Shown one piece after another: positions 1 to 12,445 of a DNA stretch of 64,000 bases. The stretch is from Pristionchus mayeri. Its lineage: Eukaryota; Nematoda; Chromadorea; Rhabditida; Neodiplogasteridae. Under the pieces are notes generated by a model. It was not told the origin of the DNA, did not search any database, and saw only the letters and a list, made by a program, of their open reading frames with translations. Position 1 is the stretch's first letter. Each line of letters opens with the position of its first letter. A program made the translations under genes and the position numbers. The stretch spans positions 22,606,984 to 22,670,983 of the forward strand of contig BTRK01000005.1 in NCBI GenBank assembly GCA_036245805.1, written 5' to 3'.

Positions 1-2100
1 TTTTAGTCGTCTCTCTCTCCCTTTGTATTTGCCTAGGATTTTCTCTCTTCTCCTGTACTTTACATGTCATTCCCTCGACCCCTCGTTTCTGTATGCTAAA
101 GTTAGTCAGTCGTTCTTGTTTCGTTCGCGGAAGACACGTGTTGTCTCTTCCACGTCGTTTCGTTGTAGCTGTTGTCTCAGGATATAAGGTTCGTAATAAA
201 GTTTCTTTTACTATCCTAGCACTATCTTAATACACTGTATACGTGGGATAAGGGATCAGAAGGGATCTCAGGTGTACTGTAGTCGTAAAATCAGTTGACC
301 CTAGTACTATCTGGATCTAACTGAATGCCGGGGGGAAGAGCGACATGAGTGACACAGAAATGATGTGTGTGGGTTCGGGAATGGACGAAGTGATGTGGGA
401 AGAGAACAAGACTGCAGTCTCAACAGCAATTGTACGAGGAATGAACGCGTATTGGTAAAACACAAATCACATTTGCAAATACCCGTTCATACGCTTTTCA
501 GTTATGAGCTCAGAAGATGCAGTGAGTGGTTTAAAGATAATTCTTCGAAGCAGGACATTTTTAACTTCCTGCTTACTGCAAAAGACATGCCACCTCGGTG
601 AGATTAATCCTATTCCGATCAATCACAAACACCACGATTTTTAGCGATCTCAGTATCACGTCTCCCGGAGAGAGAAAAAATAGGTTTTACAAATCACGGA
701 TACATTTGTTAACGAGATGATTGAATTGCAGAATTTCTACTATGGAAAGAGATCGAGAAAGAGAAAATATCGAACATATTGGAGAAGAGTAGTTGGAAGA
801 CATGCTCCAACTAGATTCGCATTCTGATAGCGAGACGAACCATGAGTGAGCTAATAATCGGGTTGAATACATGCGAAGCGAAATTACTGCAATTCAATCA
901 TCATGAAATATATTTTTAGCAACGACAGAAATGGTCGACAGAATGATATCGAAAAGGATTCCACGGAGGGAGGCACAACACCCAAGTATTTGCTTAGATT
1001 ATTCATGAAAGTCCCACTTTTTCAGTGCCCCCAAGTATTACTCTATGACTAAAGTCAAATGTGAGGAATCCATGAAAAAGTTTAGTGAAAACGAGAGTAT
1101 TTTCACTCATTCATTTTTCAAGGGTGATGGTGAAAACAGAAAATAATTATGTGGATGAACAGGAAACATCATCGATCGCCTCAAGGTCAGCTTGGTTTAC
1201 AGGTAGCACAGCTATTGCTATCACCTAACTGCCAGAAACTATTCCAAGGTACCATCTATTTTCTAGGGCAACGACGTCTAATGTATATATTAATTCAATA
1301 AATAATCGAAGAGAAAGAAGCTACATCTCGTAAGTAAACCTTATCCTAGTTGTATGAAGCATGCATAACGAAAAGAGAAATGGCATAGACGGAATCATGA
1401 CTAAAGTTTTAAACACGGACTTAACGAATGCACGCTACTTTCGAAAATATTCGAAAAGGAACGCCACAAGGCATAAGGCATGAGGCTCGTCGTGGATACT
1501 CAGCGAAAGTGAACGACTGCGGGAACGCGCCAATTCGAAAAGTTAAGCTAAATCGAGTTTGCAGAAAGCAAATTGGCAAATAAGCAAAACAAATATACGA
1601 AAATATGGCTTTAGACTTTAACACGGACCAATCGAGTTTGAAAAACGATGCAAAACTTTAAAAATACAAAACGAGGGAAAGTTACGAGAAACAAGTGCGA
1701 AAAATTTAAATTTAGAAAAGAGCGCCAACTGTATATCAGCGGATTGTACCGCATTTTCGTACCGTACTGCTCAAATACTGTATTCAGTAAAATATTATTT
1801 CCAGGAATTGCGGAGAAGAAAATGAAGACACGAAGAATCTTGAATATTGCGCATACAATGCCGAAGACATGATGGAATTCATTCCTCCATCCAAGAAGAA
1901 GACCACCGACTTTTCGAGAATCGAAAATTTGTAGATATTTGTACATTCCTGCCCCTTGTTTAATCGTTTACCCTCACTATATTGTTTTGTTGAACGCTTA
2001 GAAGTACTATCTGTTGTGTACAAAAACTTTCCTCTCTATTTAAATTGATAAACATACCAGAAGCTCGAAATTATCGCATTTGTAACACAAACAGCAAGAG
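1..2100. other. No gene recognised
   Basis: I see no conserved protein motif, RNA gene or clear transposon end in this stretch. Short open frames on both strands are under 115 residues, overlap one another and show no family signature. Positions 180-210 contain a phrase of the type seen near retroelement or gene 3' ends (AATAAAG), but nothing supports a transcript. Confidence 0.5.
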
Positions 2101-2213
2101 AAGAGGGTGAGAACTACCGTAACCCGCTCGCTCTCATTGAAATAATATGTCTGACATAACGTGCGCCCGAACGCGAGAGGGAGTACTGTAGCCTGACCTG
2201 GCGAGAGGGCATT

Positions 2214-2293
2214 CCCAAGTTGGGATCAAGCAAATCTCCAAGTGGCGCACAAGTTTCGACGCCACTTGGGGATTTGCTTGATCCCAACTTGGG
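2214..2293. repeat. Near-perfect 34-bp inverted repeat (hairpin)
   Basis: The arm at 2214-2247 is repeated in inverse at 2260-2293 with about one mismatch and a 12-base spacer. It probably belongs to the repetitive element that continues to about 2840, since motifs from that element recur at the far end of the window. Confidence 0.8.
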
Positions 2294-2309
2294 CGCGCAC
2301 ACCAGAGGA

Positions 2310-2840
2310 TCCCAACAAGTGGTTAACCAGTGCCCTGACCAGAGGGTGGGGAGTTGCCCACCTACCGGTCAAGGGACTGGTTGACCACTGGTTGGCTACT
2401 GGTCAACCAGTGGTTGAGAGGCCTCCTACAGTACGCAAGTTCAGAGTGTCAGATAGTTAATTTATTCTTTTGGAAGAGGAGCGGCCCTTACGGTAGTCAA
2501 CTCTCACACGGAGCTTCCGTGTTTCGGGAGTAGCTACATTCAAAATACGATCCTATGGACCGTAGAACCAGCCATGGCTTACTGTTAGCCAGGCTGTTAT
2601 CGCTGTTTCAGGGGGTCTCTCGTAGGCAGAGTGCTCTCTACTCGCGCCGGGGTAGAGCAGGTCGCTCTCAACCAGTGGTCAACCAGTGCAGGGCAGTGGT
2701 TGACCACTGGTCAGCACGACACTGGTTAACCACTGGTCAACCACTGGTTGGGCGAAACTCCGCCCCTTCTAACTTTCGACCAAGTCCAGAACAGTTCATT
2801 TTATCCCATAGTAAATCGATAGTAGGGTGCCACTTATATG
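2310..2840. repeat. Interspersed repeat rich in a CCAGTGGTTGACCACTGG motif
   Basis: Self-complementary phrases built from CAACCAGTGG / CCACTGGTTG occur many times at 2318-2415 and 2670-2750. A related block, in inverse orientation and with matching flanking text (CGTAGGCAGAGTGC versus its complement), is at 63700-63900. Two copies in one window mark this as a dispersed repeat; the class is unknown. Confidence 0.65.
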
Positions 2841-3072
2841 AAAAATGCTCAACGTGAACAACCTCTTATTTTGTCTGGATAATCCACTGGTGCAATAAAA
2901 CCCTTTGTATTTGGTATATGTGATGCTCAAAACATCGATTTTTGGGTAGATCGAACGATTTTTCGGGGAAATCGATATGAAAATCAATTCATACGCTTTG
3001 TATGTTGCTGGCAAAGTTGTAAAGCTCGTCAATTCGAATATAATTCATTACAAAAATTTCTCTCTACGATCA

Positions 3073-4445
3073 AAATTAATCGATTTATGAGCCCGATTCT
3101 GTAAGAGTCGAACAATCTCCCACAGAGCCTGGCACAGTATTTTTACGAAAATGTGCAAAAAGGGGTTCTCGAGGGAGCTGATCACGATGGTCAACTTCAT
3201 TTTGCATGATCTCGACCGGTTGAGCCAGGCTGCATGTAGGCACCATCTTCTTTATTGGCAATATATCAGTAACCGATTTATGAATCTTCTTAAAACTTGC
3301 GCAGATGATGTATTTGCCGGCCATGAATCCAATTCTATATAATTATCATATATTACTATACAATACGTGCATGCAATTTAGGTTCTCGAATATAAGGCCA
3401 AAGCTAACACAATGAATTATATGAGCGGATGCGCCTTGCTCTGGCGATCATTTTTCTTATACAGGGTATGGACCATACCGTATGGTGTTGAAATTCTGCT
3501 CCTTAAAGTTACATGCATTTTTCAGACTCATTTTGTCTCTTTTGCCGCTCAAATTGCTCGAGTGAGTGAGAAATGAAAATAATATCCTTTGTCTTCACGA
3601 TAGTGGAACTGAAACTCATCTCATTTCTCACTCACTTGAGCAATTTGAGCGGCAAAAGAGACAAAATAAGTCAGAAAAATGCATGTAACTTTAAGGAGCA
3701 GAATTTCAACACCATACCCTGTATAAGAAAAATGATCGCCAGAGCAAGGCGCATCCGCTCATATAATTCATTGTGTTAGCTTTGGCCTTATATTCGAGAA
3801 CCTAAATTGCATGCACGTATTGTATAGTAATGTATGCTAATTATTTAGAATTGGATTCATGGCCGACAAATACATCATCTGCGCAAGTTTGAAGAAGATT
3901 CATAAATCGGTTCCTGAGATATTGCCAATAAAGAAGATGGTGCCTACTAGGGCGGCAAGAACGGATCACGGGTTGACCTTTTGACCCTCTAAAACGGGTC
4001 AGATACGGGTCGGTCAGACCCGTCGGATACGGGTCAGACACGGGTCAAGGGTGAGAGCGAGAAGGGAAGAGGAAGAGCGAGAGATCATGTTGAACGGAGA
4101 GAGCTCAGAGAAGCGAGTCTCTCGGCGCTCTCTCCCTTTATCGCACTCTCTCGATCTTGCTCTTCCTTTCGAGAGGGAGTGAGAGCCGCTTCTAACCCGA
4201 AAATAACGGGTCAGAAACGGGTCAGGGTCATAAAATCGGGTGACCCGGCGGAATGGTGAATAGCGCGGGTCACCCGTGACCCGTTCTTGCCGCCCTAGTG
4301 CCTACATGCAGCCTGGCTCTACCGATCGAGATCATGCAAAAATGAAGTTGACCGTCGTGATCAGCACCCTCGAGAACCCCTTTTTACACATTTTCGTAAA
4401 AATGCTGTGCCACGTTTTGTTTGACTCTTAGAGAATCGGGCTCTT
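3073..4445. mobile_element. Foldback DNA element, TGAGCCCGAT-ended, with a nested hAT-like MITE
   Basis: The arms run inward from about 3080 (TGAGCCCGATTCTGTAAGAG) and from about 4440 (its complement). They stay complementary to the centre near 3600, including a perfect stretch around 3365-3430 versus 3765-3835. The right arm is interrupted by the insertion at 3948-4297. A related but diverged element is at 14018-15020. TTA/TA-like bases at both ends suggest a TA-targeting superfamily, which is an inference. Confidence 0.8.
3948..4297. mobile_element. hAT-like MITE, 350 bp, 8-bp target duplication GTGCCTAC
   Basis: The element begins TAGGGCGGCAAGAAC and ends with the exact complement. It is flanked by GTGCCTAC at 3940-3947 and 4298-4305. 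The uninterrupted target is visible as the other arm of the host foldback (3233-3247), which confirms the insertion. An 8-bp duplication and TAGGG ends fit the hAT superfamily. No transposase is encoded. A same-length copy in the opposite orientation is at 41366-41715. Confidence 0.92.
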
Positions 4446-4633
4446 ATACCCTTTTGTAAGTTGTAGATCAAAAAATCAATAATATGCTGATTTTGCCAAA
4501 CCAACCGGATAGGCCGTCTTCGGACCCCTACTGGTATCCACAAATCGAGTTTGAACGAAATCGGCGATTTAAAATATTTTCTAGTAGCAAAGGGAGCTCC
4601 TTTTCCTACACATTTACAGGAAACTCGTGTTAA

Positions 4634-5174
4634 GTACAGTACCGCTCAATCGCCTCCCTAACGGGCGACGCGCGGCGAGTCGCCTCACGTCGCCTCAACT
4701 TTGATGTGGCCTAAACCACCTTCAAAGTGTATATTTTTGGGGCTATTTTCGGCTGTGGGCTTCTCTCATCAGTGCGAATCATTCTACGAAATCTGCTTTC
4801 GGAAATATTGATTTTGAGCTATGTCCTGGAGGTCATCATTAGAGTCTTTCTCCCCTCTCCTCCCCTCATTTCCCTACGATACCGCTCCTTCGAAAGATTG
4901 AGATTTGGAATGAGGAAATGTAGGGAAATGAGGGGAGGTGAGGGGAGAGAGACTCGAATGATGCCCCCTCAGGACATAGCTCAAAATCAATATTTTCGAA
5001 AGCAGATTTCACCGAGTGATTCACGCTGATGAGAGAAGCCCACAGCCAAAAATTGCCCAAAAAATATGCACTTTGAAGGTGGTTTAGGCCGCATCAAAGT
5101 TGAGGCGACGTGAGGCAACTCGCCGCGACTCGCCGCGCCTCGCCCGTTGGGGAGGCGATCAAGCGGTACTGTAT
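4634..5174. mobile_element. Foldback element with TACAGTACCGC ends
   Basis: Left sequence from about 4634 (TACAGTACCGCTCAATCGCC) is complementary to 5152-5174 (GGCGATCAAGCGGTACTGTA). Complementarity continues to the centre near 4895, where GA-rich text meets its CT-rich complement. No coding capacity was recognised. Confidence 0.8.
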
Positions 5175-7423
5175 TTGTTTTCACCTGTTCTGGTGAAAGG
5201 GCTCAAATCGGTCAACGATGATGACAGTATCGATTCGACCGTAGTGTCCGTTCTCTTCGGATGTCATCTCAATTACTTGTTGTAAGTTGTCTTGATTTTG
5301 CACAATTGATTGCATTGTTCCGGTCATTAAAACTGTATGATTCTACATTGCAGCAACTTGACCAGATCCCAGGAAAAACAAGCAGCGGGAGGTTCGGTGT
5401 CTGGAAGAAAGCGTGTGCGACCTCACGAGTGAATTCGTACTAATCCGGAGAATCTACTCATTTCTTGAGTCCTTATTTTCACCCCTTTAGTTTGTGTTGT
5501 TATTATTGTGTAGTTGGCCTGTCCCCGAACTCCAGGAGCATAGAGGGAATAGACTTTATCTACAGAAAGGGGACAAGAGAAGAGGTCACATCGCGCCTTT
5601 AAACAACACCTCCCTCCAAGATTCAAACTGAGGGGTGAATCTGATACATAATAGTCAATTACAACGAGGCAATAATCAACGGGTCACGGTTGAAGCACTT
5701 TTGGTCAGAGGGATTATGTCATTCTCCACTACTTCTGTGGGCTCGTTTATTCTTCGACGTTGCACTGCGAGACTTGACGAAACTCGGGTAGACGCCCTCG
5801 TAGTTGCACACTTGAACACGATGCAGATGTCGTTGCACTTGAACTCGATGACGATGCCGTTGCACTTGAACTCGGTATCGCTTCTGAGGTGGGCGTACAC
5901 ACGCTTTCCTCAGTGATCGTCTTCGGCAGGATCTCACTATCCTCCATAACACACTTTCAGGATATTTCCAATCCACAGGGTCGACCGAATCAACCACCTG
6001 TGTTCACACTACACACTTCTCGAACAACAACAGCGTGTGTTCAGATTCCTTCCATGCACTTTCGTGCCTTCTCAGACTAACGTTCCATTCCAGAAACGCT
6101 TCCGATTTCTCGCTTTCTTTCAGAAAGCACGAGACTCAACGTGACTCCCCGTCGGGTGTGGTCATTTCAGGCCACGACGCTGTGCACTCACGGCCACTCA
6201 GCGCCACCAGCTCTTTCCTCTGGCTTTAATCATTCAGCACTACCACTGGACTCCGCTCACAGCAACGACTTATTAGCCACAGGATTCGTGCTAGGCGCCT
6301 TGCCAAACGGCAACGTCACGACTTAATAGCCACAGGCATCCCTGTTACGCGCACACCTGATCTTGCAGACCATCGCAATGATCAGTCACTGATACAACGA
6401 GTGATCCCTTATCCTGGTCAATCACCGTTCTCTCGGGCAGTCCCAAACGAGGTCAACTGCTGTTTCCTCTAGCGATCCCTCATTAAGGTCAATCACTAGT
6501 CTCTCGGGCGACATCCTCGTCGCAAAGTTCACGGACGACCCCATACTAGGTCAGTTGCCAGTTCGCTGGGCAGTACCAACCTCAGTCAACTGTTAGTGAT
6601 CCCTACTAGAGGTCAATCACTACTCTCTCTAACGACCCCTAAAAATAGGTCAGTCGCTCTTCATCTTGGTCACTGCTAGTGATCCCTAATATCACTACTC
6701 TCACTTCCTCTGACAACCCCAACAGGTCAATCGCCGCTACTTCATTCAGCTTCCGGGAATCCTTCAGAAAATCAGCTCTTTGGCACTCTTTCAGCTCTCT
6801 TGGCTTCTCCCCTAAATTCATCCCCTTCATTCGCACAATCAATCTGGAGTAGTTCCTTCCTTTTGGACACTTTCAACTCCATTCATTCTGTGCACGCACC
6901 ATGGCTCTCTAGCCTCCTTGGTCTCTGCTCTCCATTCGGACCTGCACTTTGTTCACCTCGCATCATCCAACTTGCACCTCAGAGCGACGGCTGAGAAGAG
7001 GGAATGTACCTCTTCCCGTCCCTTCTCCCAGTCCCCTTTCAGTCTTTCAGAATCCCGTGAACTTTCACTCTCTTACATGCAGAACTCATGGGCTCTTCTC
7101 TGATCTCAAAGCCCTAAATCTGATCTCTGATCTCTTTCCATCTGAGATTCCCTCGCTCTTGTTCGTTCACTTGTTCTCTCGTTGTTGCCTCACGTGTCAA
7201 TTTGCATCTTTCTCTTCGCATTATCACGTTAACAACTCGCGCCCGAGACTCATTTGCATGTCGTTTGTCTCAATCCATTGTGAGTCTCGGTTGTCCTTGT
7301 GACACGTGTACTATCGATCGATCGAGTAACATAGGGATTCCAACCCGGGTCTCACTCTCGTAAGCACAGTTCACTTTCACTAGTAATCCTTACTGTCAGG
7401 ATACCGTACCTTTGGGACTGCAA

Positions 7424-9075
7424 ATCACTCCTTCGACGATACACTTCCGTCGACCCAGCGCAATCACATGTCACACCTTCGACGATAAACTTCCGCCGAC
7501 CCAGCGTGAACGGCTGATCACTCCTTCGACGATACACTTCCGTCGACCCAGAGCAATCACATGTCGCACCTTCGACGATAACTTCCGCCGACCCAGCGTG
7601 ACTGCTGATCACTCCTTCGACGATACACTTCTGTCGACCCAGAGCAATCACATGTCACACCTTCGACGATAAACTTCCGCCGACCCAGCGTGAACGGCTG
7701 ATCACTCCTTCGACGATACACTTCCGTCGACCCAGAGCAATCACATGTCGCACCTTCGACGATAACTTCCGCCGACCCAGCGTGACTGCTGATCACTCCT
7801 TCGACGATACACTTCTGTCGACCCAGAGCAATCACGTGTCACACCTTCGACGATAAACTTCCGCCGACCCAGCGTGAACGGCTGATCACTCCTTCGACGA
7901 TACACTTCCGTCGACCCAGAGCAATCACATGTCGCACCTTCGACGATAACTTCCGCCGACCCAGCGTGACTGCTGATCACTCCTTCGACGATACACTTCT
8001 GTCGACCCAGAGCAATCACATGTCACACCTTCGACGATAAACTTCCGCCGACCCAGCGTGAACGGCTGATCACTCCTTCGACGATACACTTCCGTCGACC
8101 CAGAGCAATCACATGTCGCACCTTCGACGATAACTTCCGCCGACCCAGCGTGACTGCTGATCACTCCTTCGACGATACACTTCTGTCGACCCAGAGCAAT
8201 CACATGTCACACCTTCGACGATAAACTTCCGCCGACCCAGCGTGAACGGCTGATCACTCCTTCGACGATACACTTCCGTCGACCCAGAGCAATCACATGT
8301 CGCACCTTCGACGATAACTTCCGCCGACCCAGCGTGACTGCTGATCACTCCTTCGACGATACACTTCTGTCGACCCAGAGCAATCACATGTCACACCTTC
8401 GACGATAAACTTCCGCCGACCCAGCGTGAACGACTGATCACTCCTTCGACGATACACTTCCGTCGACCCAGAGCAATCACATGTCGCACCTTCGACGATA
8501 ACTTCCGCCGACCCAGCGTGACTGCTGATCACTCCTTCGACGATACACTTCTGTCGACCCAGAGCAATCACATGTCACACCTTCGACGATAAACTTCCGC
8601 CGACCCAGCGTGAACGGCTGATCACTCCTTCGACGATACACTTCCGTCGACCCAGAGCAATCACATGTCGCACCTTCGACGATAACTTCCGCCGACCCAG
8701 CGTGAACGGCTGATCACTCCTTCGACGATACACTTCCGTCGACCCAGAGCAATCACATGTCGCACCTTCGACGATAACTTCCGCCGACCCAGCGTGACTG
8801 CTGATCACTCCTTCGACGATACACTTCTGTCGACCCAGAGCAATCACATGTCACACCTTCGACGATAAACTTCCGCCGACCCAGCGTGAACGGCTGATCA
8901 CTCCTTCGACGATACACTTCCGTCGACCCAGAGCAATCACATGTCGCACCTTCGACGATAACTTCCGCCGACCCAGCGTGACTGCTGATCACTCCTTCGA
9001 CGATACACTTCTGTCGACCCAGAGCAATCACATGTCACACCTTCGACGATAAACTTCAGCCGACCAAGCGTGAAC
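7424..9075. repeat. Higher-order satellite: 46-bp monomers in a 184-bp unit
   Basis: About 35 copies of a 46-bp monomer (core CCTTCGACGATAC...CGACCCAG) are arranged as alternating variants, so identical units recur every 184 bp. One extra half unit (92 bp) at about 8610-8755 breaks the register. The array is open on the minus strand in repeated 92-residue frames, but these simply follow the repeat. Similar ~110-130 bp sequences flank it at 7225-7333 and 9150-9262, both ending near ACACGTGTACT and GATCGATCGA. Confidence 0.95.
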
Positions 9076-9441
9076 AACAGATCCACAGAGACACGTCTCC
9101 AATCCAGACCGGACCACTCGTCACAAGACCACGAGCCAACGTCTACACGTACACAAGTCAACAACTCGCATCCGAGTCCGCATTTGCATGCCATTCGTCT
9201 CGCTCGCTTTGACAGCATCTTCCTTCCTTGTGACACGTGTACTTTCGATCGATCGAATATGGAATCAACACGGTTCACTGCCACTTGTGAGACCTCATGA
9301 ACTACCGTACTCCTGGTACCACGTAGCCACTACCACTGAGCCACACAGCTGGAAGATCCGATCGCAGCCTCACTCTGCTGACACAACAACCACCGCACAA
9401 GAGATGTGGTTGTGCGCACCCCGCACAAGAGATGGGTACTT

Positions 9442-9567
9442 CTGACACCGGCAGCACATATTTGCCCGGTTCAGCGAGAGCAAACACGACACCGGCAGCA
9501 CAGATTTGCCCGGGTCAGCGAGAAACAACGAGACACCGGCAGCACAATTTGCCCGGGTCAACGACAA
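9442..9567. repeat. Three tandem copies of a ~45-bp repeat
   Basis: GACACCGGCAGCACA followed by TTTGCCCGG and TCAGCGAGA-like text is repeated three times with small changes. It sits just inside the right-hand direct repeat of the 5505-9718 block. Confidence 0.8.
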
Positions 9568-9894
9568 GAAAGAGCGGGAACAAGAGGAACAGCGCGCCTA
9601 ATCGTGAGTACTGATCGCCAATATTGTGTAGTTGGCCTGTCCCCGAACTTCAGGAGCATAGAGGGAATAGACTTTGTCTACAGAAAGGGGACAAGAGAAG
9701 AGGTCACATCGCGCTAGTCACAGAGACGATAGAATGGAGAGGACTCTCCCTTAAATAGGCACGAGGTCACATGTAAATGGTATATGCTAATGGACAGAGG
9801 GGAGAGGAGGGGAGACTCTAGTCTGCACCCGAGACGATGGGGGATTGTAGTCTACACGTATGCTAATTGACTATGGGATACAAGGCCAGGGCCT

Positions 9895-10640
9895 TTACAT
9901 AACAGTTATCACTTCAGTTTATTTGAGAAGTTTAGTCCAAACATAGTTCTCGTTGTTGATCAACCATTGTTGTCTGGTTTGCTTATCGAAGGTAATAAAA
10001 ATGACTACTCGGTACTTACAAACAAAAAAAATGAAGAATCTAAATCGATCAAATAAGAATCTAATTGGAAAAAATAAGAACCTAATTAGAAAAATAGGCA
10101 TCTAATTAGATAATATAGTTGAAACCTTCTCTTTTTTTTAAACCGATTCATACTTGCCAAAACGGGGAACGCACCCCCCTTATATATTTGAAATCTAATT
10201 GCATAAATTTTAGAATCTAACCAAAACATCCGCAGAGTCTAATTAGAAGTTCGTACGTTTTAGAATCTAATTTGAAATTTTTTGAATCTAATTTAGCGTA
10301 GGCATTGTGGGTTCCACGGTGCCGAGCGTGCAAAAATGAAAATTAGCCGCTTTTTCCAAAACTATTTCCCGGATGAATTTGCCGGAGTCGACCGGACCAT
10401 TTTAAAAATATTCATCGTTCCGCTACAGTAAATATGTTTATACGCTCCGCGCGCAAAATTTAAAAACATGCAAAAATTGCCTGAATTATCGTGATATAAA
10501 CTTGGCAAAGTCCAAAAATTATAAAATACACGGAAAACCCTTTCGAATTTGAGGAAATGGTAAAAAATTTGAAAGCTATTTACTGCGCGTTTTTGTACAT
10601 TCAAATGCGCACCGGAACGCATGTCACACCGTGATTACTT
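9895..10640. other. AT-rich intergenic DNA, no gene seen
   Basis: The stretch repeats phrases such as GAATCTAATTAGA at 10030-10290. Similar phrases occur at 18325-18410, so a short dispersed repeat is likely. No coding feature is supported. Confidence 0.5.
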
Positions 10641-10777
10641 AGAAAATGTCAAATTTCATCTGACTTCTATGACCTACCACTGCCTTCCCGGGCTTTCCCA
10701 CCTAACCAAACCAATCCTATCATACCAGCCATGCACTCAGCTTTCACCCAGTGTCACGGGTGCTCACTACCAGCATC

Positions 10778-11670
10778 TAGGGACGGCAACGGGAATTTTT
10801 GAGTACGGAATATTGGCTGCCTACTTCCGACGCTTTTGCTTTCAATCTACCGTACTTTTGAAGCCAAATTCTTTCAATATTTTAAAACATTTTTTAAAAA
10901 TATTTAATGTTATTATTCGACAATTTTATTGATTGGAATGAATAAGAACACATAATGAAAGAACACCAAGCTTGGCAAGAAGAGACATATTACAGAACTG
11001 GAGAAGCACGATGCGATCGAAAATATACGTGTTTTCAGAATGAAGTGTTGAAGCTTCATTTTCTCAGTTTATGTAGATTATGAATCACAAAAAATTGTTT
11101 TCACAATAAAATAAATATAAGATTTAAGATATTAGAGTACGAGGCCGCCAAAGTTGAGCGTTTTTGTTCAGTGAATACACATTTTATGATTTTTCTCGAA
11201 AAATGCTTTCCGTATATTCGAGATTTTTTAAATTTTATTAGATATTAGTGTTTCCTATAACATACTCAAAAACAAAAAATGTACGGAAAGCGGTTTTATA
11301 GAAAATGTTATTTTACTTCGATGTTACCGTAATCCTTGCACTTGCTTGACGCTTCTGAAACACCGAGATATTTAAGGGTATTTTTTAGAGCCGGTTATAC
11401 ATTAATAAGAAATTAATTCATATGGACGGTGCTGAAATATTTTATCGGATTTCAGTTTGCGATAAATTGAGTATGAAAGTGACTTGTGATGCGCTCCACT
11501 TGGACTCAAAACGTCGGCTTATTCATCAACATTCATTATTGTTTTTCTTATTATTTCACATTATTTTTGAAAAACTAAAGTGAAAACTCGAAATGGGGTA
11601 GGGTAAGCTTCCATTTGCGCACCAATTTGTTAATTGTTCTGCTCATTCATAAACACGGCTGCTGTCCCTA
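10778..11670 (+). mobile_element. hAT-like nonautonomous element copy A, TSD CCAGCATC
   Basis: The element starts TAGGGACGGCAACGGGAATT and ends GGCTGCTGTCCCTA. It is flanked by CCAGCATC at 10770-10777 and 11671-11678. It is 893 bp long, has no transposase, and contains an internal inverted repeat around 11205-11310. It belongs to the family found at 29281, 31518, 32446, 33379 and 40452. Confidence 0.92.
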
Positions 11671-11909
11671 CCAGCATCTAGTTCTGACCTCATGGATAAT
11701 TTTAAACTCCCTCGCGAGCGTTGGCTCGAATACAAAATTCAAATTACTGTAACTTACCGCCAAAGCCAAAGGCAAGAAATTATCGAGAACTGGTTATTAC
11801 GGTACCTCACGCGTTCCTATTTCGAAACAGTTTTCCCTTTCTATTGATTTGTTTTGACATGCTTGCTTGTGTGTTTCCTGTTTAAAATGCTTTCATTTGG
11901 TAGGCTATA

Positions 11910-12402
11910 ATGAAGTAGAACTCCTTCGTGCCTTCCGACGGGAGAATACGCGCAAGCGCCACTTCACCGCTCCCTCCCTCATCAAGAAGGAGATGATGTC
12001 CGTTCACTAAGGAGTCCCGCGGAAAGCACGGGATCCGCGTCATTCCCATCAGGTTAGTAAGAGCGAGTAGTATCAACAATCGCGCTGTGGAACCGCACGC
12101 GTCCTCTATTTCGAAATGCAAGCAGTTTTCGTTTTCCAATTACCGTTATCTGATGAAATTGCTGTTCAGAATGGACGATGAGGTTATCGTCACCCGCGGA
12201 CACTACAAGGGCAACTCCGGCCGCGTCATGCTCGTCTACCGCAAGAAGTTCGTCGTTCACAGATTTTTTGTATAAAAGCAGCTTCAGTTGTTCGTCTTTA
12301 TCATATCCAAACTGCTCTAATTCAGGTCGCCATAACCATGCTAAAGCTCGACAACGGCAGCAAGAAGAGCATCGAGCGCAAGGCCGCCGGAAGAGCAACA
12401 AT
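11910..12402 (+). pseudogene. rpl-26: rpl-26 (uL24) unprocessed pseudogene
   Basis: Pieces of large-subunit ribosomal protein L26 are recognisable in order. Near 11910, MK is followed at once by a TAG stop. Another frame then reads RKRHFTAPS, and a further shift gives KHGIRVIPIR up to a normal GT donor at 12053. A second exon (12170-12262) reads DDEVIVTRGHYKGNSGRV. A third (from 12326) reads VAITMLKLD and ERKAAGR before losing similarity. The segment expected between the second and third exons (REKANG...HIGIHPSK) is absent, and the second donor is AT rather than GT. Retained introns argue for a duplicated gene copy rather than a retrocopy. Sequencing error could explain one lesion but not all. 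Confidence 0.8.
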
Positions 12403-12445
12403 TTTGTGTTTTTTTAACGATCGAGCGATAAAGTCTTGTTCTGCA

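Larger units (their letters stand above)
5505..9718. repeat. Repetitive block bounded by a ~97-bp direct repeat
   Basis: Positions 5505-5601 and 9622-9718 are nearly identical (TTGGCCTGTCCCCGAAC and following). Between them lie short imperfect repeats (5760-5890, 6360-6760), the 184-bp satellite and a 3-copy 46-bp repeat. Direct terminal repeats could be degenerate LTRs or a segmental duplication. No gag, pol or integrase motif is visible, so I do not call an LTR retrotransposon. Confidence 0.6.

Noticed and set aside
7424..9075. Possible CRISPR array
   Set aside because: The intervals between repeats are themselves repeated, there are no unique spacers, and the genes in the window are eukaryotic.
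7352..9284. Repeated 92-residue minus-strand ORFs suggesting a repetitive protein
   Set aside because: They recur with the 184-bp satellite unit and each ends in a stop in every unit. The satellite explains them.
5505..9718. LTR retrotransposon
   Set aside because: The 97-bp direct repeats are short and no primer-binding site, protease, integrase or reverse transcriptase motif was seen between them.
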